Positions 1 to 6,892 of a stretch of 7,926 nucleotides of DNA are shown piece by piece. Positions within the stretch are counted from its first letter, which is position 1. Every line of letters begins with the position of its first letter. The position numbers were made by a program, and so were the translations under genes. This DNA is from Deltaproteobacteria bacterium (GTDB lineage: Bacteria > SAR324 > NAC60-12). The notes below the pieces were generated by a model. The model saw only the letters and a list, made by a program, of their open reading frames with translations. It had not been told where the DNA came from and did not search any database. The stretch is from contig DPLM01000412.1 in NCBI GenBank assembly GCA_003541985.1, positions 1 to 7,926 on the forward strand. Reading direction: 5' to 3'.

Positions 1-1
1 A

Positions 2-2383
2 GTCCTCGGAACTAATGACCCACCAATTATTGAAAATATGTCTTTTGTTGCACAACATGGATCTGAAGTTTCTCAAACTCTCAGTTTTTTTGACAATGAT
101 TTACTAGATAGTCATAGTCTAACAATTGTTGATAATTCTACCTATGGCACCGTATTTATCGACAATAGTAGTCTTGGTAACATAACATACATTTCTAACT
201 ATAACAGTTTGTCCCTCAACGATAAATTTAGTGTTCAAATCAAAGATAACAACAACGCATCTGATAACGCTACAGTTTCTGTAAAAATTAATCATCCACC
301 ACAAAAAATCTCAGGTGATATCTCTGATTCTTCAGTGTTTATCGGAGAGCTATTTCTTAAAAATTTCATTTTTTCTGATCTAAATACAGAAGATAATTTA
401 ACTGCGAAAATCTCAGGATCTTCCTGGCTAAATCTTTCAGTTTCCGGTAATAATCCACTTTTATTGAATTTATCTGGTTTACCAGACCGTGCTCATGAAG
501 GTAATAATCCTTTCACCCTAACAATCCAAGATAGTATTGGAGGCCAAATAGAATTAGTATTTAACATCTTTGTACAAGCAACTCTATTAGAAGCAATCCC
601 GATTGAAACCACTGACAAACCCAAAGCTATTCCTCCTGCTATTCAAATCACTGGAGAGAATAGGCCAGGAAATGGGAACTTTCCGAAACTATCCAGTGGA
701 AACTCAATAATTATTTCAAATTCTAAATATGAAACACAGTTATTTGGTAATATTAATGAGCAGATCACTATGGTAATAGTGCTACCAATTTCAGAAAGTA
801 AATCTCAAATAGAAATTCGTGCTACACAAACACTGGAAGGTACTCAATCAATCGAGGTAAATACAATTAATCCAGCAGAAACACCTGTCACTTCAGCACT
901 TATTAACCTTCCAAATGGAACTCAAACAGAGATTCAATCTGACGGATCAATTAAAAGTTATTTCTTATGGGATAGTTCTCAAGTTGACGCAAAAATAACA
1001 CCTAAAGGGAAAGTTAGTATAGAACTTGTTTCTGCAGTCATGTGCATTGACGGAAAACCAACGAGAGTAACTTTACCGGAAGGTTCAAGAACAACTTTTA
1101 GCCAACTAAGTTTAGAGAGTCAAATTTTCCCAGAATTATTTTCACGAAGTAATATTCAAAAAACCACATTAAAAATGAATAAAGATGGTAAGATTCTCAC
1201 TAAATCTCCTTTATCAGTTGGGTCCCAAACAACGCATTCTACTGTGCCTTCGTGTACTGATATCGAAGTCACATATACCGGAGCTCTAATCGGCTCTTTA
1301 CCTTCAATAAAAGTAAATCAACAAAAATTATCTCCAACTATCACGCAGAACTTCGATGGGGAAATACAGGTATCACTAGAAAAATATGATTTGAATAATG
1401 AAATAACAGCTGAGCCAATCTTACTTCCAAAACTTGCCAAGGGTAGTACTGTCGAAATTTTTGAAGATTCAGGAAGCCTCTCTTTCTCGGCAAGAATGCC
1501 TTTATATACTAATACTTCGACGACGAGTTCTTCACAAAACAGAGTTCTTATTGCTACTGAAAAAGGTTCCCAATACTATTTGGGTAGAGATCCAGTAACC
1601 GATGTAGCAATTTATATCGCTGCAATGACAACTGATTCAGAAATACTGGTAACTCGAGAATTAGGTGAAGATCTTTCAGAGGGACTCACTCTTATTGAGG
1701 GAATACGCGGGACAGCATTGGTTTATTATGAAAAAAATAATGGAATGACGGAAGTGTTGGAGACTGGCCAGAAACTAGAGATCTACAATGGTGGCCAAAG
1801 AATGAATTTACAAACTGGCCACAGTCATGTCACATTTCCAATAGAGGAAGCAATTAGTATAGCAGATTTGGAGATTCTAGCACGGAGGGCTCATTCCATT
1901 TGGTCTTGGGATACTCAAAATCACGAGTGGCAAGGATACAGTCCTTTTTTAGAAAGGAATGTGCTCATCTTCAAAGAATTACGCGTGCCACGACTAAACA
2001 AGCGCATTGAGAGCGGACATGGAATCTCAATTTTCAATAAGGAAGAGATCACAATTTTATTGCCTGATTCCCCTCCAGGCGACTTAATTAGATTGAAAGA
2101 GAACCGTATAGGTGAATGGCATCTTTTAGGAAATAACACAGACAGGCCTGTTTCAATTAGCGATTTACTCAACAATTTACCAATGGAAGTTCTGGCACTC
2201 TGGCGTTTAGTTGATGGGAACTGGCAGGTCTTCACCCCACATAGTGACTTTGAAGCAGATCGACAGAAACAAAATATTCCAGAGTGGCCACTAAACGATT
2301 CACTTGAATCAGGAAATGCTTATTGGGTTCAGATAGGCAAAACTGAAAATTCTCGTTTTCTTCGCCAACCACCTCAGTTCTAG
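2..2383 (+). CDS. Large secreted/surface protein with cadherin-like domains, 5'-partial
   Basis: The reading frame is open from base 2 through the ATG at 38, and the codons before that ATG encode GTNDPPIIEN, a typical start of a tandem-95/VCBS Ig-like domain. The gene therefore enters from upstream and 38 is not its start. Numbered from the Met at 38, a first beta-sandwich domain ends near residue 86. A second, dystroglycan-type cadherin-like domain (about 87-180) shows the D-rich strand, a WLNL segment, GLPD and TIQDSIGG. Residues 181-600 are Ser/Thr/Asn-rich and beta-rich with two Cys (336, 406), and I recognise no family there. Residues 589-768 hold a duplicated Trp-rich module. These domain types are usual in exported adhesins and other large extracellular proteins. 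Any signal peptide would lie outside the window, and no membrane anchor or sorting motif is visible at the C-terminus. The gene is much richer in AT than its neighbours. Export and adhesion are inferred; the specific function is unknown. Confidence 0.85.
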   Translation, partial: VLGTNDPPIIENMSFVAQHGSEVSQTLSFFDNDLLDSHSLTIVDNSTYGTVFIDNSSLGNITYISNYNSLSLNDKFSVQIKDNNNASDNATVSVKINHPPQKISGDISDSSVFIGELFLKNFIFSDLNTEDNLTAKISGSSWLNLSVSGNNPLLLNLSGLPDRAHEGNNPFTLTIQDSIGGQIELVFNIFVQATLLEAIPIETTDKPKAIPPAIQITGENRPGNGNFPKLSSGNSIIISNSKYETQLFGNINEQITMVIVLPISESKSQIEIRATQTLEGTQSIEVNTINPAETPVTSALINLPNGTQTEIQSDGSIKSYFLWDSSQVDAKITPKGKVSIELVSAVMCIDGKPTRVTLPEGSRTTFSQLSLESQIFPELFSRSNIQKTTLKMNKDGKILTKSPLSVGSQTTHSTVPSCTDIEVTYTGALIGSLPSIKVNQQKLSPTITQNFDGEIQVSLEKYDLNNEITAEPILLPKLAKGSTVEIFEDSGSLSFSARMPLYTNTSTTSSSQNRVLIATEKGSQYYLGRDPVTDVAIYIAAMTTDSEILVTRELGEDLSEGLTLIEGIRGTALVYYEKNNGMTEVLETGQKLEIYNGGQRMNLQTGHSHVTFPIEEAISIADLEILARRAHSIWSWDTQNHEWQGYSPFLERNVLIFKELRVPRLNKRIESGHGISIFNKEEITILLPDSPPGDLIRLKENRIGEWHLLGNNTDRPVSISDLLNNLPMEVLALWRLVDGNWQVFTPHSDFEADRQKQNIPEWPLNDSLESGNAYWVQIGKTENSRFLRQPPQF
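1802..2341 (+). repeat. Degenerate two-copy Trp-rich protein module at the C-terminus of the surface protein
   Basis: Two stretches of the translated product align by eye. Copy A (about 1802-2044) has ISIADL, then IWSWDTQNHEWQGYSP, then RIESGHGISI. Copy B (about 2117-2341) has WHLLGN, VSISDL, then LWRLVDGNWQVFTP, then SLESGNAYWV. Order and spacing are the same: an S-I-x-D-L helix start, a W-x-(W/L)-x-x-x-x-x-W hairpin ending in a Pro, and an ESG-(H/N) strand. Copy B fits the GWxLxG...W.W....W..Y.P...GxGYWV pattern that I recall near the ends of many secreted bacterial proteins. Copy A has lost the leading Trp and the final YWV. The repeat is at the protein level only; I see no strong nucleotide identity. 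Confidence 0.6.
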
Positions 2384-2400
2384 AACTTCCATCAAGTTTT
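2382..2400. terminator. Weak hairpin in the 44-bp convergent junction
   Basis: Between the two convergent stop codons, AGAACTT (2382-2388) can pair with AAGTTTT (2394-2400) around the loop CCATC, giving seven pairs with one G-U. The T-run is part of the stem and no further T-tract follows on either strand. An overlapping perfect palindrome AGTTCTAGAACT (2376-2387) competes for the same bases. The position suits a shared terminator, but the stem is AT-rich and short, so this is a weak call. Confidence 0.25.
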
Positions 2401-2427
2401 CATCTATCAATTAAATAAAGATTCAGA

Positions 2428-3726
2428 TTACGGCTTCACCACCGAACCATCTGCTCGCCGGACGGTATCCCAGGCTCCACCAAACTCGTATTCCTGGTAA
2501 GGAAACTTCGCTGCCAGCTCCTCGTTGATGTCAATCCCTAGGCCTGGCTTGCCGTTAGGCCACATCATCCCTTCTCGGACCTCAGGGCATCCTGGGAACA
2601 CCTCCTGGGTCCTTTCACCAAAGATCGCATATTCCTGGATGCCAAAGTTGGAGCAGTTGAGATCCAGTGCCAGGTTGGCTGCATGGCCAACCGGTGAAGT
2701 GTCACCGGGTCCATGCCAGGCCGTTCGCACAGAGAACAGCTCACCCATCGCTGCCAGCTTGCGACAGGGTGTGATGCCGCCCATGTCGGAGATATGAATC
2801 CGGATAAAGTCTAGCAACCGGTCCTTGATCATTGGGATGATCTCGTGGGGGGAAGAGTAGAGTTCGCCCATCGCAATTGGTGTGGCACACTGAGCTCGCA
2901 CCATCCGGAAGTATTCGTTGTCCTCGGGACTGAAGAGATCTTCAAGGAAGAAGAGTTGGAAGCGTTCAACTTCCTTAGCGAACCAGACACCGAGAATCGG
3001 CGGAATCCGCTCATGCACATCATGCAGGATTTCCACGCCATAGCCAAAACGATCGCGGATGTATTCAAACAGGTTCAGGGCGGAGCGTAGGTAGGGCTTG
3101 GGTTCAAAGACACCTCCTGGATGAGCGTAGCGTTTAGCTGGGTCGTACTCTCGCAAGCGGGTTGTGATTGGAATCGGCCCCTGGCTAACGTCCCGATTGA
3201 AGCTGGTGTCCTTGCCGCTTTTCGCTGACTTGTTGCCATATGTCGAGTAGCCCGGAGTGGAGACCTGCACCCGTACATGGTGAAAGCCACGCTCCATAAA
3301 GGCCTGCATCTTGTCACCAACTTCCTCAGCAGAGCTTCCCGAAGCGTGGACATAGACCGCTGCAGCCTCTCGCGCCTTTCCACCCAGTAGATCATACAAG
3401 GGCATATTGGCCATCTTGCCCTTAATGTCCCACAAGGCCTGGTCAACCCCGCTCAGCGCATTGTTCAGCACCGGCCCGTTCCGCCAGTAGGAAGAGACGT
3501 AAGATGATTGCCAAATATCCTCAATGTCCACAACAGAGCGGCCAATCAGGAAAGGACGCAGGTAATCAGTGATCGCCTTGACCACCGGCAGTGGTCGTTG
3601 TGTGAAGGTCGCACAGCCAACCCCATAGAGTCCGTCCTGATCCGTAAGGATCTTGACCACTACCAGTCGAATGCCATCGGGCTCGGTCATGATGACCCGA
3701 ATGTCCTTGATCTTCGGAGAGTTCAT
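2428..3726 (-). CDS. RspA / D-mannonate dehydratase group enolase-superfamily dehydratase
   Basis: This 432-residue cytoplasmic enzyme belongs to the mandelate racemase/enolase superfamily. These enzymes abstract the proton alpha to a sugar-acid carboxylate and, in this group, dehydrate it to a 2-keto-3-deoxy acid using Mg2+. The N-terminal capping domain covers about residues 1-125 and the barrel follows. Predicted metal ligands are D236 (in HDVHER), E262 (in FFLED) and E288 (in AMGELYSSP), with H238 and H338 (in WHGPGD) in the active site. The HHVRVQ...YSTYG segment (R152, Y163) matches the Arg/Tyr pair of D-mannonate dehydratases, followed by the long active-site loop of this group. The C-terminus RADGSVVKP is also typical. 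I chose the ATG at 3726 because AGGA lies four bases upstream and it falls 19 bp after the upstream stop. The ATG at 3837 would add 37 residues entirely encoded inside the preceding gene or the spacer. The family is certain. The substrate (D-mannonate, D-gluconate or another acid) is not, because many RspA-like members have low activity on both. Confidence 0.92.
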   Translation of the reverse strand: MNSPKIKDIRVIMTEPDGIRLVVVKILTDQDGLYGVGCATFTQRPLPVVKAITDYLRPFLIGRSVVDIEDIWQSSYVSSYWRNGPVLNNALSGVDQALWDIKGKMANMPLYDLLGGKAREAAAVYVHASGSSAEEVGDKMQAFMERGFHHVRVQVSTPGYSTYGNKSAKSGKDTSFNRDVSQGPIPITTRLREYDPAKRYAHPGGVFEPKPYLRSALNLFEYIRDRFGYGVEILHDVHERIPPILGVWFAKEVERFQLFFLEDLFSPEDNEYFRMVRAQCATPIAMGELYSSPHEIIPMIKDRLLDFIRIHISDMGGITPCRKLAAMGELFSVRTAWHGPGDTSPVGHAANLALDLNCSNFGIQEYAIFGERTQEVFPGCPEVREGMMWPNGKPGLGIDINEELAAKFPYQEYEFGGAWDTVRRADGSVVKP

Positions 3727-3730
3727 AGTT

Positions 3731-3734
3731 TCCT
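3731..3734 (-). promoter_or_regulatory. Ribosome binding site deciding the RspA/ManD-like start
   Basis: Reading the minus strand, AGGA is followed by AACT and then ATG (3726-3724). It lies in the 19-bp spacer after the galactonate dehydratase-like stop, which favours this start over the in-frame ATG at 3837. Confidence 0.65.
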
Positions 3735-3745
3735 GTTCGTTATCT

Positions 3746-4879
3746 TTACCACTCAGCCACGGAGCCATCGCGTTGATCAATGACCCGTGGAGTTTCCCAA
3801 TTTCCATCATATTCCAGCGACCGCACTTTCTCTTCATCTAGTTCAATCCCCAATCCCGGCTCGGTTGGCAGGTTGATGTAGCCGTTCTGCATTTCGAAGG
3901 GTTTGACGAGGTAGCCATCCCCCAGAGTTACCTGTTCCTGGGCCACTGCGTTCAGGGTACAGGCATCCAGTTGCAGACAAGCCGCTAATGAGATGGGCCC
4001 CAGTGGGTTGTGTGGTGCCACGGCCAGGTCGCTGGCTTCAGCCATCGCTGAGATCTTCTTGACCTCCATAATCCCCCCTGCATGGCAGAGATCTGGTTGC
4101 AGGATATCGACCGCTCGTTGTTCCACCAAATCTCGAAAACCCCACTTGGTGAAGATGCGTTCTCCGGTGGCCAACGGAACCGTCGTTGAGTTCTTCAACT
4201 CCACCAGCGCTGCCGTGTTGCCCGGCAGACAGGGTTCTTCCACAAAGTAGGGGTAGATTGGCTCCAGCTCCTTGATCAGGCGCTTGGACATCGTCGGTGA
4301 GAATCGTCCGTGGAAATCCAGCGCGAGATCCACTTCTGGACCAACCTCCTCACGTAGCACAGCAAAGCGTTCCACGCAATTCCGAAGGAACTGCTGGTTC
4401 TCAACAAAGGCAATAGGCGCTTCAAAACCAGTCTTCAGGAAGTTAAAGCCCATATCGACCAGTTCGCGGGCCCTCTTGCAGAGTTGTTCCTTGTCTGCTC
4501 CGTGAGCATGGGCATAGATCCGAATCCGCTCTCGAACCGATCCACCCAAAAGTTGATACACCGGCACACCCAAGGACTTGCCGAGGATGTCCCACATTGC
4601 CTGTTCAATCCCCGAGAGTGCACTTGTCAGGATTGGCCCTCCCCGATAGAAACTCCCCTTGTAGAGAGCCTGCCAGTGGTGCTCGATCTGTCGAGGATCC
4701 TTGCCTAGCAGATAGTTCTCCATCGCCCGTACCACGCCTGCAACTGCATGAGTCTGGCCTTCAAGGATAGGTTCACCATAACCAACGAGGTCCTGGTTGG
4801 TGTGCATCTTCAAAAACATGAAGCGTGGCTTCACCATCAGGAGTTCAAGGCGTGTGATTTTGAGATCTTTGTGTGCCAT
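3746..4879 (-). CDS. dgoD: Galactonate dehydratase-like enolase-superfamily enzyme
   Basis: The 377-residue product resembles E. coli D-galactonate dehydratase along its whole length, judged from memory of that protein. Shared segments include MFLK near residue 21, GYGEPILEG, FYRGGPIL, LDFHGR, FVEEP, LATGER, ILQPDL-HAGGI, APH-PLGP, QEQ and the terminal SVAEW. DgoD converts D-galactonate to 2-dehydro-3-deoxy-D-galactonate in the cytoplasm. Predicted Mg2+ ligands are D188, E214 and E240. H190 (general base in DFHGR) and H290 (general acid in APHNP) match H185 and H285 of DgoD. The start at 4879 places the first beta strand (LKITRLEL) where DgoD has it. No convincing Shine-Dalgarno precedes it, which is odd for the first gene after a 188-bp gap. 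It lies 19 bp upstream of the RspA/ManD-like gene and is surely co-transcribed with it. A related aldonate or aldarate as the true substrate cannot be excluded. Confidence 0.9.
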   Translation of the reverse strand: MAHKDLKITRLELLMVKPRFMFLKMHTNQDLVGYGEPILEGQTHAVAGVVRAMENYLLGKDPRQIEHHWQALYKGSFYRGGPILTSALSGIEQAMWDILGKSLGVPVYQLLGGSVRERIRIYAHAHGADKEQLCKRARELVDMGFNFLKTGFEAPIAFVENQQFLRNCVERFAVLREEVGPEVDLALDFHGRFSPTMSKRLIKELEPIYPYFVEEPCLPGNTAALVELKNSTTVPLATGERIFTKWGFRDLVEQRAVDILQPDLCHAGGIMEVKKISAMAEASDLAVAPHNPLGPISLAACLQLDACTLNAVAQEQVTLGDGYLVKPFEMQNGYINLPTEPGLGIELDEEKVRSLEYDGNWETPRVIDQRDGSVAEW

Positions 4880-5067
4880 GGGAGTTTTGTTGTTAAGACT
4901 TGAGGTGAGCCTTTATGATTTCAATACAGGCGGATAGGATGGTACCAAGAAAAGCGGTCAGTCCACCTTTCAGAGGTGTAGTTGCAATTCACCGAGGAAG
5001 TCAATGCTTGAAATACAGGATTCTGCAGAATTTGAATGAGCTTCGGGAGATTCTGCTTCTGGATCGC
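4880..5067 (-). other. 188-bp intergenic gap, possible internal promoter region
   Basis: This is the only sizeable gap in the minus-strand cluster, lying between the SDR stop and the dgoD-like start. It shows no conserved coding frame. Reading the minus strand, a TTGACT box is followed after 18 bases by TACACC, a poor -10 match, so I do not call a promoter outright. A perfect 12-bp palindrome sits at 5020-5031. No strong intrinsic terminator is visible, so read-through from the SDR gene is also possible. Confidence 0.35.
5020..5031. promoter_or_regulatory. 12-bp palindrome, candidate operator upstream of the dehydratase pair
   Basis: ATTCTGCAGAAT is a perfect inverted repeat about 140 bp upstream of the dgoD-like start. 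Sugar-acid operons are often controlled by dimeric GntR-, LacI- or IclR-family regulators that bind such sites, but no regulator gene is in the window. A 12-bp palindrome somewhere in 188 bp has about a 5% chance of occurring at random, so the support is modest. Confidence 0.2.
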
Positions 5068-5889
5068 TCAGTGTTCGTGGTCTTCATGCACCCAACCCAG
5101 CAGTCTCTGAGCCTTAGCGCAACAATAAAACCCATGCCTGGCAGGCATCGGCTTATTCATACGAACCCGTGGGTAATGCTCACGGATGAGTTCTTCCGAG
5201 TCGGTGGGACTAGCGGTGTCTGGGGCAACGATGAAGAACGCTTCGTGTCCCGTCCAAGTCACTTTTAGACTGGCCAAACAGGCCTTGGCAGCAGCAATCG
5301 GGTCGGTATAGGCCCAGAGATGCTTAAAGGAGATCTCGTTGGTCGTACGGGGTTCCACAAAATCCCGATACTGCAACCAGTGGAAGCGCATGCTGCTGAT
5401 GGAAATGTCTTCACGCCGTCGAGCAAAGCAGTCTGCCTGAATTTCTAGAATCCACTTAGAGAGGCTGTAAGGGTCCTCGCTGTATGTGGGATGTTCCTCG
5501 TCTACGGGGAAGTATTCATAAGTCGGTAGGCGGGAATACACCCCACCAATTGCGTTGATACTCGAAGCGAGGCAGATCTTCTTGATGCCCAAAAACTCGC
5601 AAGCCAGCAGCACGTTGTAGCTGCCCACGGTGTTGTCCTGGTAGACCTTGGAATCTGGCTGCATCCAGGGACTCGGGAAAGCTGCAAGATGGACAACTGC
5701 ATCACAACCCTGAAAAACACTGACCAGTTGGCCCAAATCACGAACATCACAATTGACCGCCCCCTCTTCGGGACGACCAGAGAAAAGATCCGAGGGCTTC
5801 ACCTCGAAATGCTGTTCTCTCAGAAACTGAACCAGGATTTTTCCAAAGTGGCCGTTAGCTCCGGTGACTGCGATCTTTTGCATGGACAT
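5068..5889 (-). CDS. NAD-dependent epimerase/dehydratase family oxidoreductase (extended SDR)
   Basis: This 273-residue soluble enzyme has an N-terminal Rossmann fold with TGANGHFG (G10, G13, G16). D34 at the end of beta-2 favours NAD over NADP. Further motifs are CDVRD (47-51), the HLAAFPSP nucleotide loop, N86 in the DNTVGSYNV helix, the ASSIN strand (S109/S110) and the catalytic YSLSK (Y141, K145). The C-terminal segment LWAYTDPIAAAKAC and the end CAKAQRLLGW fit sugar-active members of the family. The length is close to that of uronate dehydrogenases, which oxidise a uronate to an aldaro-lactone, and the dehydratases next door make such a role attractive. However, the sequence does not closely resemble the Agrobacterium-type uronate dehydrogenase as I remember it, so the substrate is open. 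It starts 10 bp after the ATPase stop, with no clear Shine-Dalgarno. A second ATG at 5883 is an equally possible start. Confidence 0.87.
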   Translation of the reverse strand: MSMQKIAVTGANGHFGKILVQFLREQHFEVKPSDLFSGRPEEGAVNCDVRDLGQLVSVFQGCDAVVHLAAFPSPWMQPDSKVYQDNTVGSYNVLLACEFLGIKKICLASSINAIGGVYSRLPTYEYFPVDEEHPTYSEDPYSLSKWILEIQADCFARRREDISISSMRFHWLQYRDFVEPRTTNEISFKHLWAYTDPIAAAKACLASLKVTWTGHEAFFIVAPDTASPTDSEELIREHYPRVRMNKPMPARHGFYCCAKAQRLLGWVHEDHEH

Positions 5890-5899
5890 TTTCTGCAGT

Positions 5900-6892
5900 T
5901 TACAAGTTCTGCGTTAGGTTAGAATCCAGGTTTGCCTGGGGTTGATGTAACAGGCAACTAGCTAGGTGTCTGGGGAACAGAGGAACCAGTTGGGGAGTCA
6001 CCTGGCAACCCGACTGGCGGTTCGGGCAGCGGCTGTAAAACTTGCACCCTGATCCCGAAATTTCCTGAATATCAGGGTTGGCGTATTGCTGGTTATCCCA
6101 CTTGCGCTCTAGATCCGGCCAGGGGATCGAGTTGATGAGTAGCTGGGTGTAGGGATGTTGTGGAGATTCCACCACCTTGGTAATATCTCCGGCCTCCATC
6201 ACGCTCCCCCGATAAAGCACAATGATGGAATCGGAGACATGGTAGGCAGTCGTCAGGTCGTGGGTGATATAGAGGATGTTGACTTTGTAGTTCTCGCGCA
6301 AGGACACCAAAGCTTCGAGAATATTGGCTCGCAAGGAGGCATCGACCATCGAAACTGGCTCATCTGCAACTAGGATCTTCGGCTTGATAACGATCGCTCG
6401 GGCCACGTTGATTCGCTGTCGCTGTCCTCCACTCAGTTGATGGGGATAGCGTCCCAGGATCTCACTGGGTTGCAAACCAACCGCCTCTAGAGCATCTTCC
6501 ATCGCCTTGCGGCGAGCAGCTCTTGAGAGTCCAGGATTGAACTTGCGGATTGGCACTTCCAGCAGATGGTCCACCTGGTAGAAGGGATTAAAGACCGCAA
6601 AGGGATCCTGAAAAACTGCCTGCACATTCTTGCGAAAATCTCGGTACTGCGAACCACTGAGTGTACTGACATCCTTGCCTTCATAGAGCACTTGGCCTGT
6701 AGTTGGTCCCAGCAAGCCCAACATTATGGAGGCCAGGGTTGTCTTTCCACTACCGCTCTCTCCAGCCACAGTGATGATGCGGGCTGGATCTCCCAACAGA
6801 TCAAAGCTGATCGGATTTAGGGCGTGAACTTCCTTCTTACTCACCCGATAGAGCTTGGAGACGTTTTTTAACTCTAATGTAGCCGTACTCAT
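5900..6892 (-). CDS. Peptide-class ABC transporter ATPase, OppF/DppF-like
   Basis: This 330-residue ATPase sits on the cytoplasmic face of a binding-protein-dependent importer. Walker A is GESGSGKT (44-51), the Q-loop is at Q95 (VFQDP), the signature is LSGGQ (153-157), Walker B is ILVADE (173-178) and the switch His is H211 (THDL). The C-terminal oligopeptide-transporter extension begins near HPYTQLL (246-252) and carries four Cys (283, 289, 296, 313) spaced as in family members reported to bind a [4Fe-4S] cluster. The ATG overlaps the stop of the upstream ATPase gene by four bases (6889-6892), with GAGG at 6900-6897, so the two are translationally coupled. As the second ATPase it should pair with the OppD-like protein. 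The class is named for peptides but also imports oligosaccharides and glycosides; the sugar-acid genes downstream argue for a non-peptide substrate. Confidence 0.93.
   Translation of the reverse strand: MSTATLELKNVSKLYRVSKKEVHALNPISFDLLGDPARIITVAGESGSGKTTLASIMLGLLGPTTGQVLYEGKDVSTLSGSQYRDFRKNVQAVFQDPFAVFNPFYQVDHLLEVPIRKFNPGLSRAARRKAMEDALEAVGLQPSEILGRYPHQLSGGQRQRINVARAIVIKPKILVADEPVSMVDASLRANILEALVSLRENYKVNILYITHDLTTAYHVSDSIIVLYRGSVMEAGDITKVVESPQHPYTQLLINSIPWPDLERKWDNQQYANPDIQEISGSGCKFYSRCPNRQSGCQVTPQLVPLFPRHLASCLLHQPQANLDSNLTQNL

Noticed and set aside
38..40. ATG at 38 as the start of the surface protein
   Set aside because: The frame stays open to the window edge and the preceding codons encode a normal domain start (NDPPIIEN), so the gene is 5'-truncated by the window.
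1921..2235. Minus-strand open frame of 104 codons inside the surface-protein gene
   Set aside because: It is antisense to a domain with clear repeated protein motifs, has no ribosome binding site that I could see, and has no known motifs.
2..2383. Surface-protein gene as a decaying pseudogene because of its low GC
   Set aside because: The frame is intact for 793 codons, with well-formed domains and C-terminal modules and no frameshift or internal stop.
3075..3446. Minus-strand open frame of 123 codons in another frame of the RspA/ManD-like gene
   Set aside because: It is a shifted-frame shadow of the catalytic domain, rich in Arg and Cys, without motifs; the true frame is continuous here, so it is not a frameshift product.
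3727..3837. 37-residue N-terminal extension of the RspA/ManD-like protein from the ATG at 3837
   Set aside because: It lies inside the upstream gene and the spacer, shows no family similarity, and the ATG at 3726 has a ribosome binding site and the expected family N-terminus.
4915..5268. Plus-strand open frame of 117 codons over the gap and the SDR end
   Set aside because: Two thirds of it is antisense to the well-supported SDR gene, and the product has no recognisable motif or composition of a real protein.
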